Notes under the pieces: model-generated
Told to the model about the DNA's origin: nothing
What the model saw: only the letters and a program-made list of their open reading frames with translations
Databases searched by the model: none
Translations under genes and position numbers: made by a program
DNA from: Ichthyophonus hoferi
Taxonomy: Eukaryota > Opisthokonta > Ichthyosporea > Ichthyophonida > Ichthyophonidae
DNA length: 41,950 nucleotides
Assembly (NCBI GenBank): GCA_002751075.1
Contig: NAOQ01000383.1
Coordinates: forward strand, 29,759-71,708
Direction of reading: 5' to 3'
Part shown: positions 1-11,956 of the stretch, piece after piece
How the letters are laid out: each line of letters begins with the position of its first letter
How positions within the stretch are numbered: position 1 is the first letter of the stretch

Positions 1-1681
1 AGGGACGGAGAGGAAGAGAGGCAGGAGAGTATAATAAAAAATATGCTTGGAGGAGAGAATGAAATAAGGAGATGTAGAGTTAATGGGAAATGTTTATTGG
101 CCAGTATAATTGGTGCATCCATTATAGTGCACTTCATTCTATTTTTAGATATTATCCTTTAAATATTTAATCAACCAATTCCTAACGTCATATGTCTTTA
201 TACATATATGTATATATGTATGTATGTATGTATAGGTATATATCTATGACAAAGGAGACTTATACTCTTATTTACCTGGTATAAAGTCTTCAATAGACAA
301 ACATATGTTTCTTCCGTGTCAATGAGCTCTCTGACGATATAGCCTCTCCTCACTATAGATGGAACTCTATTAGAGTCACTGTTGCTGCTTCTTACTTATA
401 TTATAATCTTAATGTTTCCTCCACATTGCATAATAAAAAATTCTTTATTTTTGTAACAAAAACTTAAAATAATTTTTAAATGATGATTAAAAATAATTAA
501 ATAAGTTTGATATACGTTTGAAATGGTATATAAATACCCTTCAACCAATATTTAAATGATGTAAAAATAATTTTAAAGGAGGCCTGAGTATTGTTGAAAT
601 AATTTTTAAATAATTTTTAAAAATTCCCCTGTTCATTTTCTTACTCGATAATTTTACCGCATACCCCTCTGGGTCTATATCCCTTGGCCTACTATCACTT
701 TCCCGGTCTAGTCTCACCCAATGCCGTGTTGAATGTATGTACTTGTATATAATTGTAAACTACATGTTGCATGTAGTGATTTGTTTGCTGTGTGACTCTG
801 ATAAAACAATAATGGTCGGACAATTGCATGCATTTTCTTTACTATGTAGGATGCCCTATACAACTCCATGTGTATGCATAGATATAAGAGATATAATATA
901 AGAAAATGCACTGAGGTAAGTAAACAGCCATGCCTAAGTATACATCCCATTTCATTGATCTGTCTAATGGCAATAACCATGATTTCTATTCAATCACTAA
1001 ATTACACCATAATATCCGATCCCATTATGGTAGGAGAAACTGAAAAATAATTTACAAATGAAATGGTGGTATGGGGTAGTGGTTGAAATAAGAGGAAACA
1101 AAATAGTAGAGGACAAAGCCTAATATAGATAGCAAACAAATAATTATGGTACAACAAGTCCTAATATAGACATATAAAGACCTAATATAGACATATAAAG
1201 GCCCAATATAGACATGAAAAGGGAGAGAAGGCGTACACATTTTGCGATATCTCTTACGGGTCTCAACTCCTTTGATCCAAGCTTGTATCCTAATGGCTGC
1301 CTAGGGAATAAATATCCATACAGGGATAGGATTAATTAGCCTTATTAGGTACACTATCTTTTAATCTTAATGAAGTGCATCTTAATCAATTGGTTGGGCA
1401 GATGCAAAATAATGCAGGGCATGCGAATCTGGTTAATATATATGTATAGGTAGGTCTAGTGTTTATATCTACCTATCTGTACATCTAACATACAAGCACA
1501 ACTAATGTCTTTAATAAATCCACCCATATTATATCTCCCCTTACTAATCTGTAATATCTTTAATCTCTACATTCAATCATAACACTCTATCCCAGTAACC
1601 CTCTATCTCTAGGTTCTCATTAGCTGTACTACTATGTGTATCTCTATTTCCCTCTCCCTCTTCCTTTCCCCCTCCTTCCCT
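1..1681. other. AT-rich flank without a recognisable gene
   Basis: AT-rich sequence with runs of A/T around 420-630 and short open frames that have no coding character. The only structured element I see is a small tandem repeat at 1160-1221. The last 60 bases merge into the pyrimidine-rich complement of the acidic/lysine-rich exon of the minus-strand gene that ends at 1682. Confidence 0.5.
1160..1221. repeat. 21-base tandem repeat, three copies
   Basis: Three consecutive copies of a 21-base unit beginning CCTAATATAGACATATAAAG start at 1160, 1181 and 1202; the third carries a few substitutions. It lies in intergenic AT-rich DNA. Confidence 0.85.
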
Positions 1682-3426
1682 TTATCCCTTTCCCTTGCCC
1701 TTTTCCTCCTCTTCCTCCCCCACTCCCACGCTCTCTCTACCCCCACTATCATCATGCCATACCTTTTCCTCCTGTGATATAGTTTTCGCCCCCTCTTCCT
1801 TTACTTCTGTATTTAAGAGTGGGAGGGCTGCAGACTTCCTCCTCCTCTCCTTCTCCCTCTCCCTCTCCCTTTCAATCTCACTCTGTGTGTCTACATTGCC
1901 TTCACTGGGATGTGATTCTCCTTCGTGGGCGTTATTTGATTGGTCAGGTTTCTTGAATATTAAAGATAACTAGTAGTCGCAAGGAGATATTAGTGGTTGA
2001 TAAACAGGTAATTAATGACTTTTCAACCAATAGAAAGTAATCATATTTACAACACTACCCAGCCTATCATATACCACTCTATTTTACACCCTATTAAACA
2101 TACTCTCCTATCCTCCTCCTTCCCCCTCCCTCTTTCTCTCCCTTCCTATCCCCACCCTTACTAGTCCATCCCATTATCCCACATACCCTCTTTCTTCTCT
2201 GTTTTGTATGAAACGCATTCTGGGCATTCTTTGAAAACATATCGCGAATAGTGGATTGTTTCTCCTTACTCCATTGCTCTTTACTAAGTTTCACATTACC
2301 TGTATCCCCCCCATCCATAGATCAATTAGTCAGTTAAATATTACAGTGTGCCTAATGGTTGTCATGATAATAATATAGTTAAGCCTTTTGTATAAAATTT
2401 ATAGGTGAGAGAGGAATGGAAAACTAAAAAGAAAGGTGGTAATTGTTTTTTATAAATAAGTGCATGTCTTAATACTTAACAAACTTGATGCGGGAAATCA
2501 AAGTGACTGTGCAAATCTATAACTAAAGAAAATAAAGTCATAGCCCCTCAACCTAAGAGAACAAACTTTAAGGAGACTTGTTAAATTTTGAAAAGCTTTT
2601 TAATTGGGGTTCAATGGAATACCAACTATGAAATTTAAAATTTATATTGATTTTAATTCAAATAAATATAAAAGGTAGATTTATTTTAATAATAAATCCA
2701 TCAAATACAAAGGCATGTTTGTTTCTCCATAAAACGATTACATGTATGTTTTTTGAAGAAATAACTGTGTTAGAATACTAAAATTTCATGTATATAAATA
2801 TGGGTGGATGCCTATATTAGATTGGAAGGAGATGTTTGGAATTGATTGCATATTAGGGGTGTAAGTTTTGAGGGGAATAAGTGGATACATTTAATTTATC
2901 TACAAGACAACAAGTGAAGAGGACATCCAAGTCAATGCTGGCCTTGGTATGCATGTAAGAGTATGAACACATAAACTGGTTATAGTTATATTTCTTGATA
3001 AATACTTTATTTTCATGTGTATATATTTATGTGTTCAGAAGTACGTTTCCTGGCCTGCAGATCTGCAAAAGTGTGTAAATATTTGCGATTCGTGTCTAAT
3101 AGTAAGACCACGTATCATGGTTGTTAGGTCACCAAGCAGCCAACTGAAAAAAAGCATAAAAGTGAATATAATACGACATATCCTTTGTTTTATTCGTACT
3201 TACCTGTCTTTAACCACTGTGCAAGGACAGGACTGTCACTGTTGTCCCGGTCTTCCTTCCAGTCCACAAGCGAGTCCAACGAGCTGGTAAGCATTGCATC
3301 GTAAGGTTCCTGAGTAAGAGAGTTTGTCCTTCTCAATAGACACTTATCCAATTTCCCCTCCTTCACAGTCATTGGAGGGGCTTCATGTGATGAGGCATTC
3401 CTCAAAGACTCTTCAGTGGTAGTCAT
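1682..3426 (-). CDS. Small hypothetical protein, three exons, charged C-terminus
   Basis: Unrecognised protein of about 201 residues. Exons on the minus strand: 3426-3204 (ATG to a GTAAGT donor), 2299-2187 (donor GTATGT) and 1951-1682 (TAA stop). The phases agree: exon 1 ends phase 1, exon 2 starts phase 1 and ends phase 0, exon 3 starts phase 0, giving 606 bases. The N-terminal 75 residues are mixed polar with LDSLVDWKEDRDNSDS; residues 76-112 are basic (SKEQWSKEK, KQRRKR); the last 89 residues are a low-complexity Glu/Arg/Lys tract (EIERERERE, GEEEEEKGKGKG). I see no catalytic motif, signal peptide or membrane segment. The basic block could be a nuclear localisation signal. The acceptor of exon 3 (TTCAAG) is the weakest part of the model. 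The gene is head-to-head with the BMT5-like gene, 826 bases away. Confidence 0.5.
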
Positions 3427-4207
3427 ATCGACCGTCGTTCTACGCTACTATAATCAAACAAATTGATAAAATCTAATATTTGTCTAGTATATGCCAAATA
3501 ATCTCTGGAGCAGAGCATTTACCGCTCACTAGGTCAACTTCGTTCTTACTAGTAAACCTATGTAATAAAACAAAAACTAACTTGATAGAGTACAAATATC
3601 TTTTTCTACCGGTGGTTTAAAGAGTTTTGTTATTGTTTGTCTACTCTGGAATGTATTTCGATCATAAATCAGGAACTTCGCTAGATTAAATGCGTTCTTA
3701 GCGAATAAAATGTGGCTCTGTTATATGTATTCAATTAGCTCTAGCCTATCCATTTACCGTATCTTAGTCTACTGCTTTTTAAACATATTTTTATATGGGC
3801 ATAAATTCAAACCAACGTTAGTATTGGTCAAATAGAATAATTCGGATAGCTGAGTTCAATTAAGTTTATCCATTACTCAATAAAATTGTAAAATTATTAA
3901 TAAAAAATAAAAAACAATAAAAACTAAATGAATTTCAATTTCCACTTTTTTTTTTTTTGAAAATTAGTTCATGGACCAGAGCCAAATCAATTTTGATCTG
4001 ACTTAAACATTCCTGCCATGCCATGCAAAATCATGCTTTCATATAACTTCAGATCTTCTTGTCAAACCACACGGCCATTGATGCACGTGCACATCAATAA
4101 ACACATCAACCAGCTAATTTACTGTTGTAGTTGGCAGTTTGTAATAGCTTTAGTTTTTAAGGTTGGTTAGTAGTGGCCTATATTCTGTATTAATATAATA
4201 AAGAGAG

Positions 4208-4248
<41 letters not shown>

Positions 4249-4252
4249 CAAG
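3427..4252. promoter_or_regulatory. Divergent promoter region between two head-to-head genes
   Basis: The region separates the start of the minus-strand small gene from the start of the plus-strand BMT5-like gene. It is AT-rich and ends in a (TA)n run at about 4208-4235, 18 bases before the BMT5-like ATG. No clear TATA or initiator can be singled out because of the AT background. That it acts as a shared promoter is inferred from gene orientation only. Confidence 0.4.
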
Positions 4253-7090
4253 ATGGTTAATAAAACTAAAAAGAAACACCAACTACCTGCTGCTAAGGGT
4301 AGATTTTGTGGCAAAGCAAACAGAAAGATGAAGTTGGTTGATGTGCTACGTTGTATGCCACCAAAATCTGCTCCTCAAGCGAAAATAGATCCTGGATGGA
4401 AAGCTGCCAAGAAACATAAAGCTGAAATGATGGCACCCCCTAAGAAGAAAAAGAAAGCTGCAGCTCAACAGAGTGAGTATGACATAAATTGTAGATTTTT
4501 TTTGTATGTGGCGATCGCAATGTGTTGTATTGGCTCTACTGAGTTGACTAAATTATATTCCTTTTATTTTCAGCTGGTTAGGGAAAGTATCATGTGTTAT
4601 GTAGTGGATATAATAAACTCTTTTGGTTATGCATGTGTTAAGTATAAAGTATAGGGCACGGTTTGTTCATTTGAAAAATATATACTGCTATGGTTGTTGA
4701 AATATTAAATAATCTTTATCCGTATATACCTATATCATTGTTCTAAAAAGAACTTTAACATATATATATACAGAATCGAGTGTTTTATTTGTCTTTAGTG
4801 TTATAATCAATTATTTAAACATACTAATGTATCTGCTTAATTTCCCTCCCTATAGACTGCACCATACCTTGTTTATAGAATAGAATCCTCGCACCCAAGA
4901 AGTATCTTGTTTCCCCCTTATCTCTCCTCTAAAAAACAGTTTTATTATCACTAGAACAAGGGTTGATGTATTATAAATGTTTTGTTTTTATTTTTGTTTT
5001 TTCAAATATATACATGCGTCAATAACTACACCCACATTTACTTACCTGCTCATAAAACAGTTCGTACACTCTACCGTGAAGGTGACAGAATATTGGTAGT
5101 TGGTGATGGAAATTGCAGTTTTTCCAGCTCCTTAGCTGAGAACTTTGAGTGTGGTCCTACCCTATTATGCACTACTTATGACGACGAAGAAACTCTTCAT
5201 AAAAAGTATCCTGATGCCCAGGATAATATCAAGACGGTAGGTAGGACCTTTAAGGAGTGTTTTAGTTGTGTAGTTCTTATGGCAATGCTTGTTATCATCC
5301 GTATATATGAAACCGCATACGTATTTCTATATTATTATTATGTACGTTAATAATGAAAATAAATAATGGATGAGATTGAATATAGAGAATTATTTCTGTT
5401 CAATATCTCCCAAAAAAAATGTAAGCTTATATGTCGGATTACCAATGAGCTGGTTAATTGCATAAGCATTTCATGGATTAATGTACGTCTCCACCCACCA
5501 AAACCACTATAGTTCGCTATGGCTAAAACAGATATTCTGCGCAGGTGAAAGATTATGGAGGTGATGTGTTACATGATATAGATTGCACTAAGTTGGCCAA
5601 CTACAAGGAAATTACCCGTACAGCAGATGGCAAAGATGCATTTTATGATAGGATAATTTTTCACTTTCCACATGTGGGTAAGTACGTGGTATGAAAGCCA
5701 TATTTTGACATGTATGGTGTCATATATATATATATATATATATATATGCTAATGTTAGGCTGTAATATGTTGGAGAAACAGAAACATCTTTATAATACGT
5801 GTGCAACATGTATCTATGACCATAATGTATTTTTGTGTATGCATCCAATTATAAATACATGCCGTCTATAGCTAGATTACATTGTTTGTTTGATCACAGT
5901 TTTATATCTCTGCTCATGTGTTATCTTTCCTCAACTTGGTATCTATCATGTGTAAATTAAAAACATTATTTTGAAAAATTGAATATATCATTGAATCATA
6001 TTAACAACATGTACAATTTTTTTTCCTCTCTTTCATTCGCTGCAGGTCTTGGTATCAAAGCTGTGGATCGTAATATCCTAGCCAATCAGAAACTGATTGT
6101 TGCTTTTTTCAAATCTGCTGGTAGGTAGTATTTACACATTAATACAGTTGATTTTAAGATTGAAGTTTTAATTTTAATGATTGGTACTGAGAATATTTGG
6201 GCATTCCTATATCTCTGCCACATCTATCTATTTGTTTCCATTGTGAACTTTGCACTAGATTCAATACAGTTTGTGTGCAGTGTACAATATTTTTTTAGTG
6301 AATCTACAATCATGTATAGATAGTTATATAGCTATATGGTTCTCTCTACTTTCATTTTTTGACTGCTTCATTATATTTTATCTTACATGTGTCACAGACT
6401 TGTATAAGTACCTAACGAATTTATTTACACCTTCCTATGTATATACATACATACAGCCCCTCTTCTAACCCCACAGGGTGAAATTCATGTAACTGTCAAG
6501 AAGGGAGAGCCATATGATTCTTGGAGAGTCCCAGCCCTTGGTACCAAAGAAGCCGATCTGAAACTTAGGGCTGGGTACCCATTCCTGCCTGAAACCTATC
6601 CAGGTAAGGCTGTACTTCTGATGCAGCTAACCTTTATGTATATATATAACCTTCTTCTCTGCGTCTTTCCTCCTTTTCTTATTTTTTTCTCCTTAAACTA
6701 TAAGTCACGTGAACTTCATCTCCAGACCGACTCTTTGTGTCCAAAGAAATTCCACTGATTTAACGTTTATTAGGTATTGTAAGCATACAAAGCATTTCTT
6801 AATCTTGTGACTTCACTTAAATGTAAAAATATGCAGCCGGACATTAATACCATTATAATCTTGCACGAATTAGTTTCTAATACGCAACCATGTCTGTAGG
6901 CTACTGCCATCGTCGCACTTTAGGCCATGCAGAAGGCATCTCTACCAGTGATAACGAAGATATTGGAAAGGGAGCGAGGACATATATATTTGTCAATCGT
7001 CAGGAGGAGGAGGAGCAGGAAGAGGTGATGGTCTCGCACAAAAGAAAGAGAGCTGCTGAAAATTCTGATGATTCTGACGATGATAATTAG
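4253..7090 (+). CDS. BMT5-like rRNA uridine-N3 methyltransferase
   Basis: Probable SAM-dependent methyltransferase of the BMT5-like (DUF2431) family; yeast Bmt5 makes m3U2634 in 25S rRNA in the nucleolus. Seven exons: 4253-4472, 5061-5236, 5545-5677, 6046-6120, 6398-6438, 6477-6603, 6900-7090; all phases agree and give 320 residues (yeast about 336). Residues 1-74 form a basic Lys-rich tail, as in Bmt5. The Rossmann core has the Gly-rich loop VVGDGNCSFS (86-95), YDDEETLHKKYPDA, and HFPHVG (172-177, yeast NFPHNG). GEPYDSW follows in exon 6, and YPGYCHRRT then ARTYIF in the last exon (yeast FPGYHHRRT, ARFYIF). The C-terminus is acidic, NSDDSDDDN, like yeast DTDSDSD. The 41-base fifth exon is predicted because direct joining of its neighbours breaks phase. 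The exon 1 to 2 join is less certain: an alternative acceptor at 4574 would stop after two codons and give a small separate lysine-rich protein. Confidence 0.85.
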
Positions 7091-7417
7091 ACATGTGTAT
7101 GTTGTAATGAAAATATGGACGTATTAGGACGTTGCAGTTGTTAGATTATATGATTACTACAAACTATATTTTAATGTTTTCCTGGACCACAGGTTGGTGC
7201 CCGTTAAAAACATCAGAAACTGAAATTCTGAAAAACATCATTTACACTAACAATTGTGATTATTCTTTGACTGATTTATTTCTTGACTGCTCATTAAGAT
7301 GGGCTTTACGATCTGTAAATTGCAGAGTTTATGAGATATATAACTATTGGTTCAATATACCATAGTTTTCCAATTACCGATTCTGTCCAACAGGCCATAA
7401 ATACCTAGAGGGTTTGC

Positions 7418-7566
7418 CTAATAAATTGGTAACTCTATCAAAGCTTTATTGTAAACGATACCTGGTTCCGCATCTTGCACTGCAGAAATGTCACTGAGCG
7501 CATACACTACACTCATATCCTTTTCCCCTTTGATATCCAGTTTTTTCAGTAAAGAACTCACGAGAA
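7418..7566 (-). CDS. Orphan coding-like exon, 48 residues, unknown
   Basis: On the minus strand, an AG after a T-rich stretch (ATTCTTTTTGAG) is followed by 48 open codons ending in TAG. The translation has ordinary amphipathic composition, with LLKKLDIKGEKD and YALSDISAVQDAEPG, unlike chance AT-rich translation. A GTATCG possible donor lies inside it (after the codons for DAEP). No family recognised. It may be a terminal exon of the gene that includes 8805-9065, but I could not connect them. Confidence 0.3.
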
Positions 7567-8804
7567 CTCAAAAAGAATGTTTTGAAATTGTTGCAATAAA
7601 ATAATAAGGATGGCATCGGAGTGTATTGTTGCGAGCATATAAATACGCCATGATTGCCTTATTCAATGACCCAATGCCTAAACTCGTGCTAATATTTGGC
7701 TATTTTGGAAATGCCCCAGCATGGCTTGCTGTTTTTTTCATTTTATTGAGTTGTCTGACTTGCAGCATTTACGCAGGTTTCATTCGAATATTTTGTGCTT
7801 GTCTCGATGAATACCCAAGTTTTCTTTATCTTTATGAAAAGTGGTTACATAAATTAAACACATTATAATTATGTGCAAGTGGACTATTTAATCATATTTT
7901 GACTAGTTGGGTGTGTGTTGATGTTTACATGCCTTGAGCGGCATAGTCTTATCACCTGACTAAACTGTGATCTCGAAATGCTTTTATTTGTTAATAATTT
8001 CTGCAAAAGACCAATGAACAATAGTACCTCAATAGTTTTAGAGTATATATCTGGAAGCCAGAAACCAAAAGTAGAAAATTGTCATTTTTATTGCTAATAT
8101 TTTACACTGATTCAACCCTTATTGAAGAATAGTAATAATGTGATTGTAAATGCAAGAACTTGGGCCTGCCAATTGAAATGTGATGTCATTAGGAGGTAGA
8201 AATACAAAAATATAATAGCCACTGGCACTAGCTAAACTGATATGAAATGAAAGTATTATCAAATAGAACATGTAAAAAGATATTGTTGGAATTTTAAACT
8301 ACTTTATTCATCCGATTAACATAAAATGCATAGGGTTAATAAAATGGTACTATTTTATTCTCCAGATTTCTTCAGTCAACAAGGTTAATATTCTAAATAT
8401 GCTTATATGTTGTATATTACATTTAATGTCAAACCTCGTTAAGACGAGTATAGAGCATCCCAAGACACATAATAAGAATTTGGCTATAAATACCTAAAAA
8501 TGAAGGTATCTATAGACATCGGTATTTACAGGGTTATTATGGCCCAGCCAACTTGCGTCGCCTCCACTGCAACTGCATTTATTCACACTATAGCTCACGT
8601 ACTATTGTGCCAGAAGCTCTTAACTTGCTGCTGAATAATCTATCAAACAAACATTTTCAGCTCAACCTTCCGCATCACAATATATGTACAGCAGGAGAGG
8701 GAGGGTCATTTTTGGTGGTGGTGTACCTCTCTGGATTTGTGTTGAGTCTCAGGTCTGCTTGATTCCTCTAACCTGACATGAGTAACCATATCCTCTATGA
8801 ACTC

Positions 8805-9065
8805 CTACAGAGCTCCCCAGCTCTTGGTTACTAGACGGAAAACTTTCACCTGCCTTTTATAGTTTTTATATCGTGTAGACTGTAAGTAATGTATAATTTT
8901 TTCCACAATAGCTGGATTCTGTTGTTTCATGAGTGTTCCTTGTGGGTGCTTACTTGTAGCAACCACCCGTGCGATATACTCGTTCCCGTTTTCATTTGTG
9001 CCAAATGAAATGGTCAGGTATTCAAGTATATTTCCTAGCTGTGAAGCTGTGTCCTTGTCATCAAA
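8805..9065 (-). CDS. Orphan coding-like exon, 86 residues, unknown
   Basis: Minus-strand frame of 86 codons preceded by a possible acceptor (AAGTGTAG) and closed by TAG; a donor-like GTAGGA overlaps that stop, so the exon may instead end at 8809. The translation looks like real protein: LGNILEYLTISFGTNENGNE, then ARVVATSKHPQG, then EKIIHYLQSTRYKNYKRQVK. After the stop, the same frame continues in coding style for about 30 codons, which suggests either a decayed gene or an intron boundary exactly there. I recognise no domain. It lacks a convincing start codon, so it would be internal or terminal in a longer gene. Confidence 0.4.
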   Translation of the reverse strand, partial: FDDKDTASQLGNILEYLTISFGTNENGNEYIARVVATSKHPQGTLMKQQNPAIVEKIIHYLQSTRYKNYKRQVKVFRLVTKSWGAL

Positions 9066-10147
9066 CTACACTTGCATACCCTTTCAAGTAAAATATGCAA
9101 ACTGGCCTGGTTTGCATCCTGCTATTAGACATTGATCTGTCGTCACTGAGGTTTATAGATTAAACCTTGTTGCAGCTTCTTCGTCTAATAAGCAGGGACA
9201 AGAGCGTTCCTGTGACATATATTCGTTTATAAAGAGAGAGGATATCGCATTAAGGGGCGTTTTGACGTGTTGATTTACATACACGGAGTACAGATATCCT
9301 AAGACATATTTTTATTATTAAACAAGTTAGTAAGATTTGTCTTAGGCGGGATGCCTAATCAATGAGTTATACAGACCTCAAAACATGATTTGAAATAGCT
9401 TATTATATTTATATTGCGGGGTCTCTGTCATTGGCTGGTTTAATATAGATTGATCATCTTGGATCGCCATTTAACACCAACTGATTACACAACCTATTTT
9501 TCCAGACTACATATGTAATAATAATCAATAATATTAAATAATTATAGCTATTAAAGAAATACCTAAATTAATTAAATACTCCGGTTTTAACACATAGCCA
9601 ACATTTTAAGGTGTATTTGGTATTTGTATATAGTCTATTGTTATGAAGTTTATATTTTCTTTTTGGTATAGAAATAAAAAATAAAATTAGATTATTATGA
9701 ACCGTGTAATGTGTCAATGTGTTGTTGCACAGGCAATTTGCCATTTTTATGCCATATTCCTACAGTATTGTCTGGCTAATCTATAATCTGTGGCCTCTTA
9801 TAAAAACATACCGAATCAACAAGACAAAAGTCGAAGTAGCTCCAAACTATAATTGCATTGGACATAAATAGACAATATTGTCAAGGCCCTGCTTGTAGGC
9901 CATCTATCTATCATCATTGCTTTCGTAGGTTTTAGTGTGGGTGTGTAACTTTTTAAGCATAAATACGTTTTAGAATTCATTGTTCTAGGGTATGAAGATA
10001 AAATTTGATAAGAAATTTTCAAAACTGCTACCCAGGTCAGCATGTCGGCCCCTTGTAATGCTAACTTTACCTATACTATAATGAGCCGTGTTGTTTAATA
10101 TATGAGAGTATATGGGATGAGTGTTGAGAATGTGTTTAGAGTTTCAG

Positions 10148-10559
10148 GCTTGTAAAAAAAATCCTGAGCTATATCAAGGAATTCCAAGCATATATAGAAG
10201 CAGGCGAGATCGAACAAATAAAGACCTGTTTAATCAATGATAATATTGCCGAGAGAGTAACTATCACAGACAGCCTCATAATTTTGAAGAAATTAGCTCG
10301 CCCCAGGAAATTCAAATTAATTTCAAGGAAAGATGATGTTGCTCTACAAACTGTGTTTAAGTCCCAAATCAACAATAACACTACTTTGGACGACCATCAA
10401 GTGAAGGCAGCCAGGGTAGTTCTGAATCATAGCAGCATGACTCGGCAGAAGATGCTTAGAAACCTAATTCATCTTCTTAAGGACCTGAGCAAGACTAGTA
10501 ACATTAACAAGACGACCGCATCCAATTTTGTAATAGTTATGTGCACCACACCACAATAA
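10148..10559 (+). CDS. Orphan terminal exon-like frame, about 136 residues
   Basis: A plus-strand open frame follows the acceptor GAGTTTCAG and runs 136 codons to TAA. Composition is that of an alpha-helical, polar protein: YIKEFQAYIEAGEIEQIKTC, then LKKLARPRKFKLISRKDD, then LHLLKD-like helices near the end. No known domain could be assigned; I considered a TFIIS N-terminal-type helical bundle and could not support it. No upstream exon was found in the preceding 1 kb. It could be the last exon of a gene or a remnant of a transposon-encoded protein, as transposon fossils begin about 1.4 kb downstream. Confidence 0.4.
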
Positions 10560-11136
10560 TGAGAGTTGGGACCATTAGGCAACAACTGCCATTATGTAGG
10601 TGTTAATGGGACATTATAAATCTATATTTATTTTAAACAATCCAATTGACTTGGAAAAAAGACAAAATAGATAAAGAAAAAAATGGTTAATAAGATTGGC
10701 ACAGGTTATAAAATTAAAATGAACAATAGCAAATTATTATTAGTTGAGACAAGGTTTAGGCATACTTGTGTGTTAGTGCTAAATTCAATCTGGGCTTGAA
10801 TTTCTTAAATTGATTTTGTGATTATTTGTTTTAAATTTCAAATTGGGCTTTTAATTTTTTACTTTTTCAAACCAAAAACCCCTTAAACCCCCTTTTTTAA
10901 AAAAATATTTAAAATATATAATTTATTGACCTAGCCTAATTGAAGGTTGCTTCGTGAAATATTGGCAAAACCAAAAAGTAAGATATATGCGTCATTAGCC
11001 TTAATTGATAAGAAATACAGTTATGACCTACAACTTAAGAACCAATAATTTTGTCTAAAAAAAAATGTTAGTTACGACATGTGACTTACACATTGAATGT
11101 TTAACAATATATCCTTTTTTCATATATTATCTTCGT

Positions 11137-11512
11137 NNNNNNNNNNNNNNNNNNNNNNNNNNNNNNNNNNNNNNNNNNNNNNNNNNNNNNNNNNNNNNNN
11201 NNNNNNNNNNNNNNNNNNNNNNNNNNNNNNNNNNNNNNNNNNNNNNNNNNNNNNNNNNNNNNNNNNNNNNNNNNNNNNNNNNNNNNNNNNNNNNNNNNNN
11301 NNNNNNNNNNNNNNNNNNNNNNNNNNNNNNNNNNNNNNNNNNNNNNNNNNNNNNNNNNNNNNNNNNNNNNNNNNNNNNNNNNNNNNNNNNNNNNNNNNNN
11401 NNNNNNNNNNNNNNNNNNNNNNNNNNNNNNNNNNNNNNNNNNNNNNNNNNNNNNNNNNNNNNNNNNNNNNNNNNNNNNNNNNNNNNNNNNNNNNNNNNNN
11501 NNNNNNNNNNNN
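11137..11512. other. Assembly gap (376 N)
   Basis: Run of N from 11137 to 11512. Two open frames that appear to span it are artefacts of translating N. Confidence 1.
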
Positions 11513-11956
11513 CTGTGATAATTTATTTTGTAAATAGTGTAAATTAGGTCGTATACGTATGTTTAAACTCTATCTCTGAATGAAGTGTCTGTGTACCTTT
11601 AGTATTGCAAATTGAATTTTGTAAGTAGAAATTACATTGTTATTTTTAAAGATATATTGAAAGTGAATTATCTATCTTAATCTCAACTAGGTGGATTTTG
11701 AGATGACTGAGATTTTTATTCTTTTGGGAAAGCTTATTCCCACTGGTGCGTTTGTAAGCCAATAAAAGCTAGTGTAAATGTAACCAACAGTATTGTCACT
11801 ATCATGTATTGCATTAGGTATTTATAAAAATGTATAATATTGAAGCCATTTTAAGAAAAAATAAAGTCGCGTTCTTTGTACTGTGCCCTAAGATAATAGG
11901 AAAGAATTGCATAAACCATGTTATTCTGTTTCACAATACATTACATATAAAAGTAA

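Larger units (their letters stand above)
7091..11136. other. AT-rich region with orphan exon-like frames
   Basis: Follows the BMT5-like gene. A possible poly(A) signal AATAAA occurs near 7594, and the cleavage site was not identified. Apart from three coding-like stretches listed separately (7418-7566, 8805-9065, 10148-10559), I see no complete gene. A hydrophobic plus-strand frame at 7626-7868 and frames at 8553-8762 and 9816-10043 have no supporting splice sites or family match. The three orphan frames lie on both strands, so they could belong to one or more split genes or be decayed copies. Confidence 0.4.

Noticed and set aside
7626-7868. Hydrophobic 80-residue plus-strand frame with a possible membrane segment
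   Set aside because: Hydrophobic translations are common in AT-rich DNA; there is no splice signal, family match or neighbouring exon.
11065-11547. Open frames of 146-160 residues
   Set aside because: They exist only because the N gap is read as open sequence.
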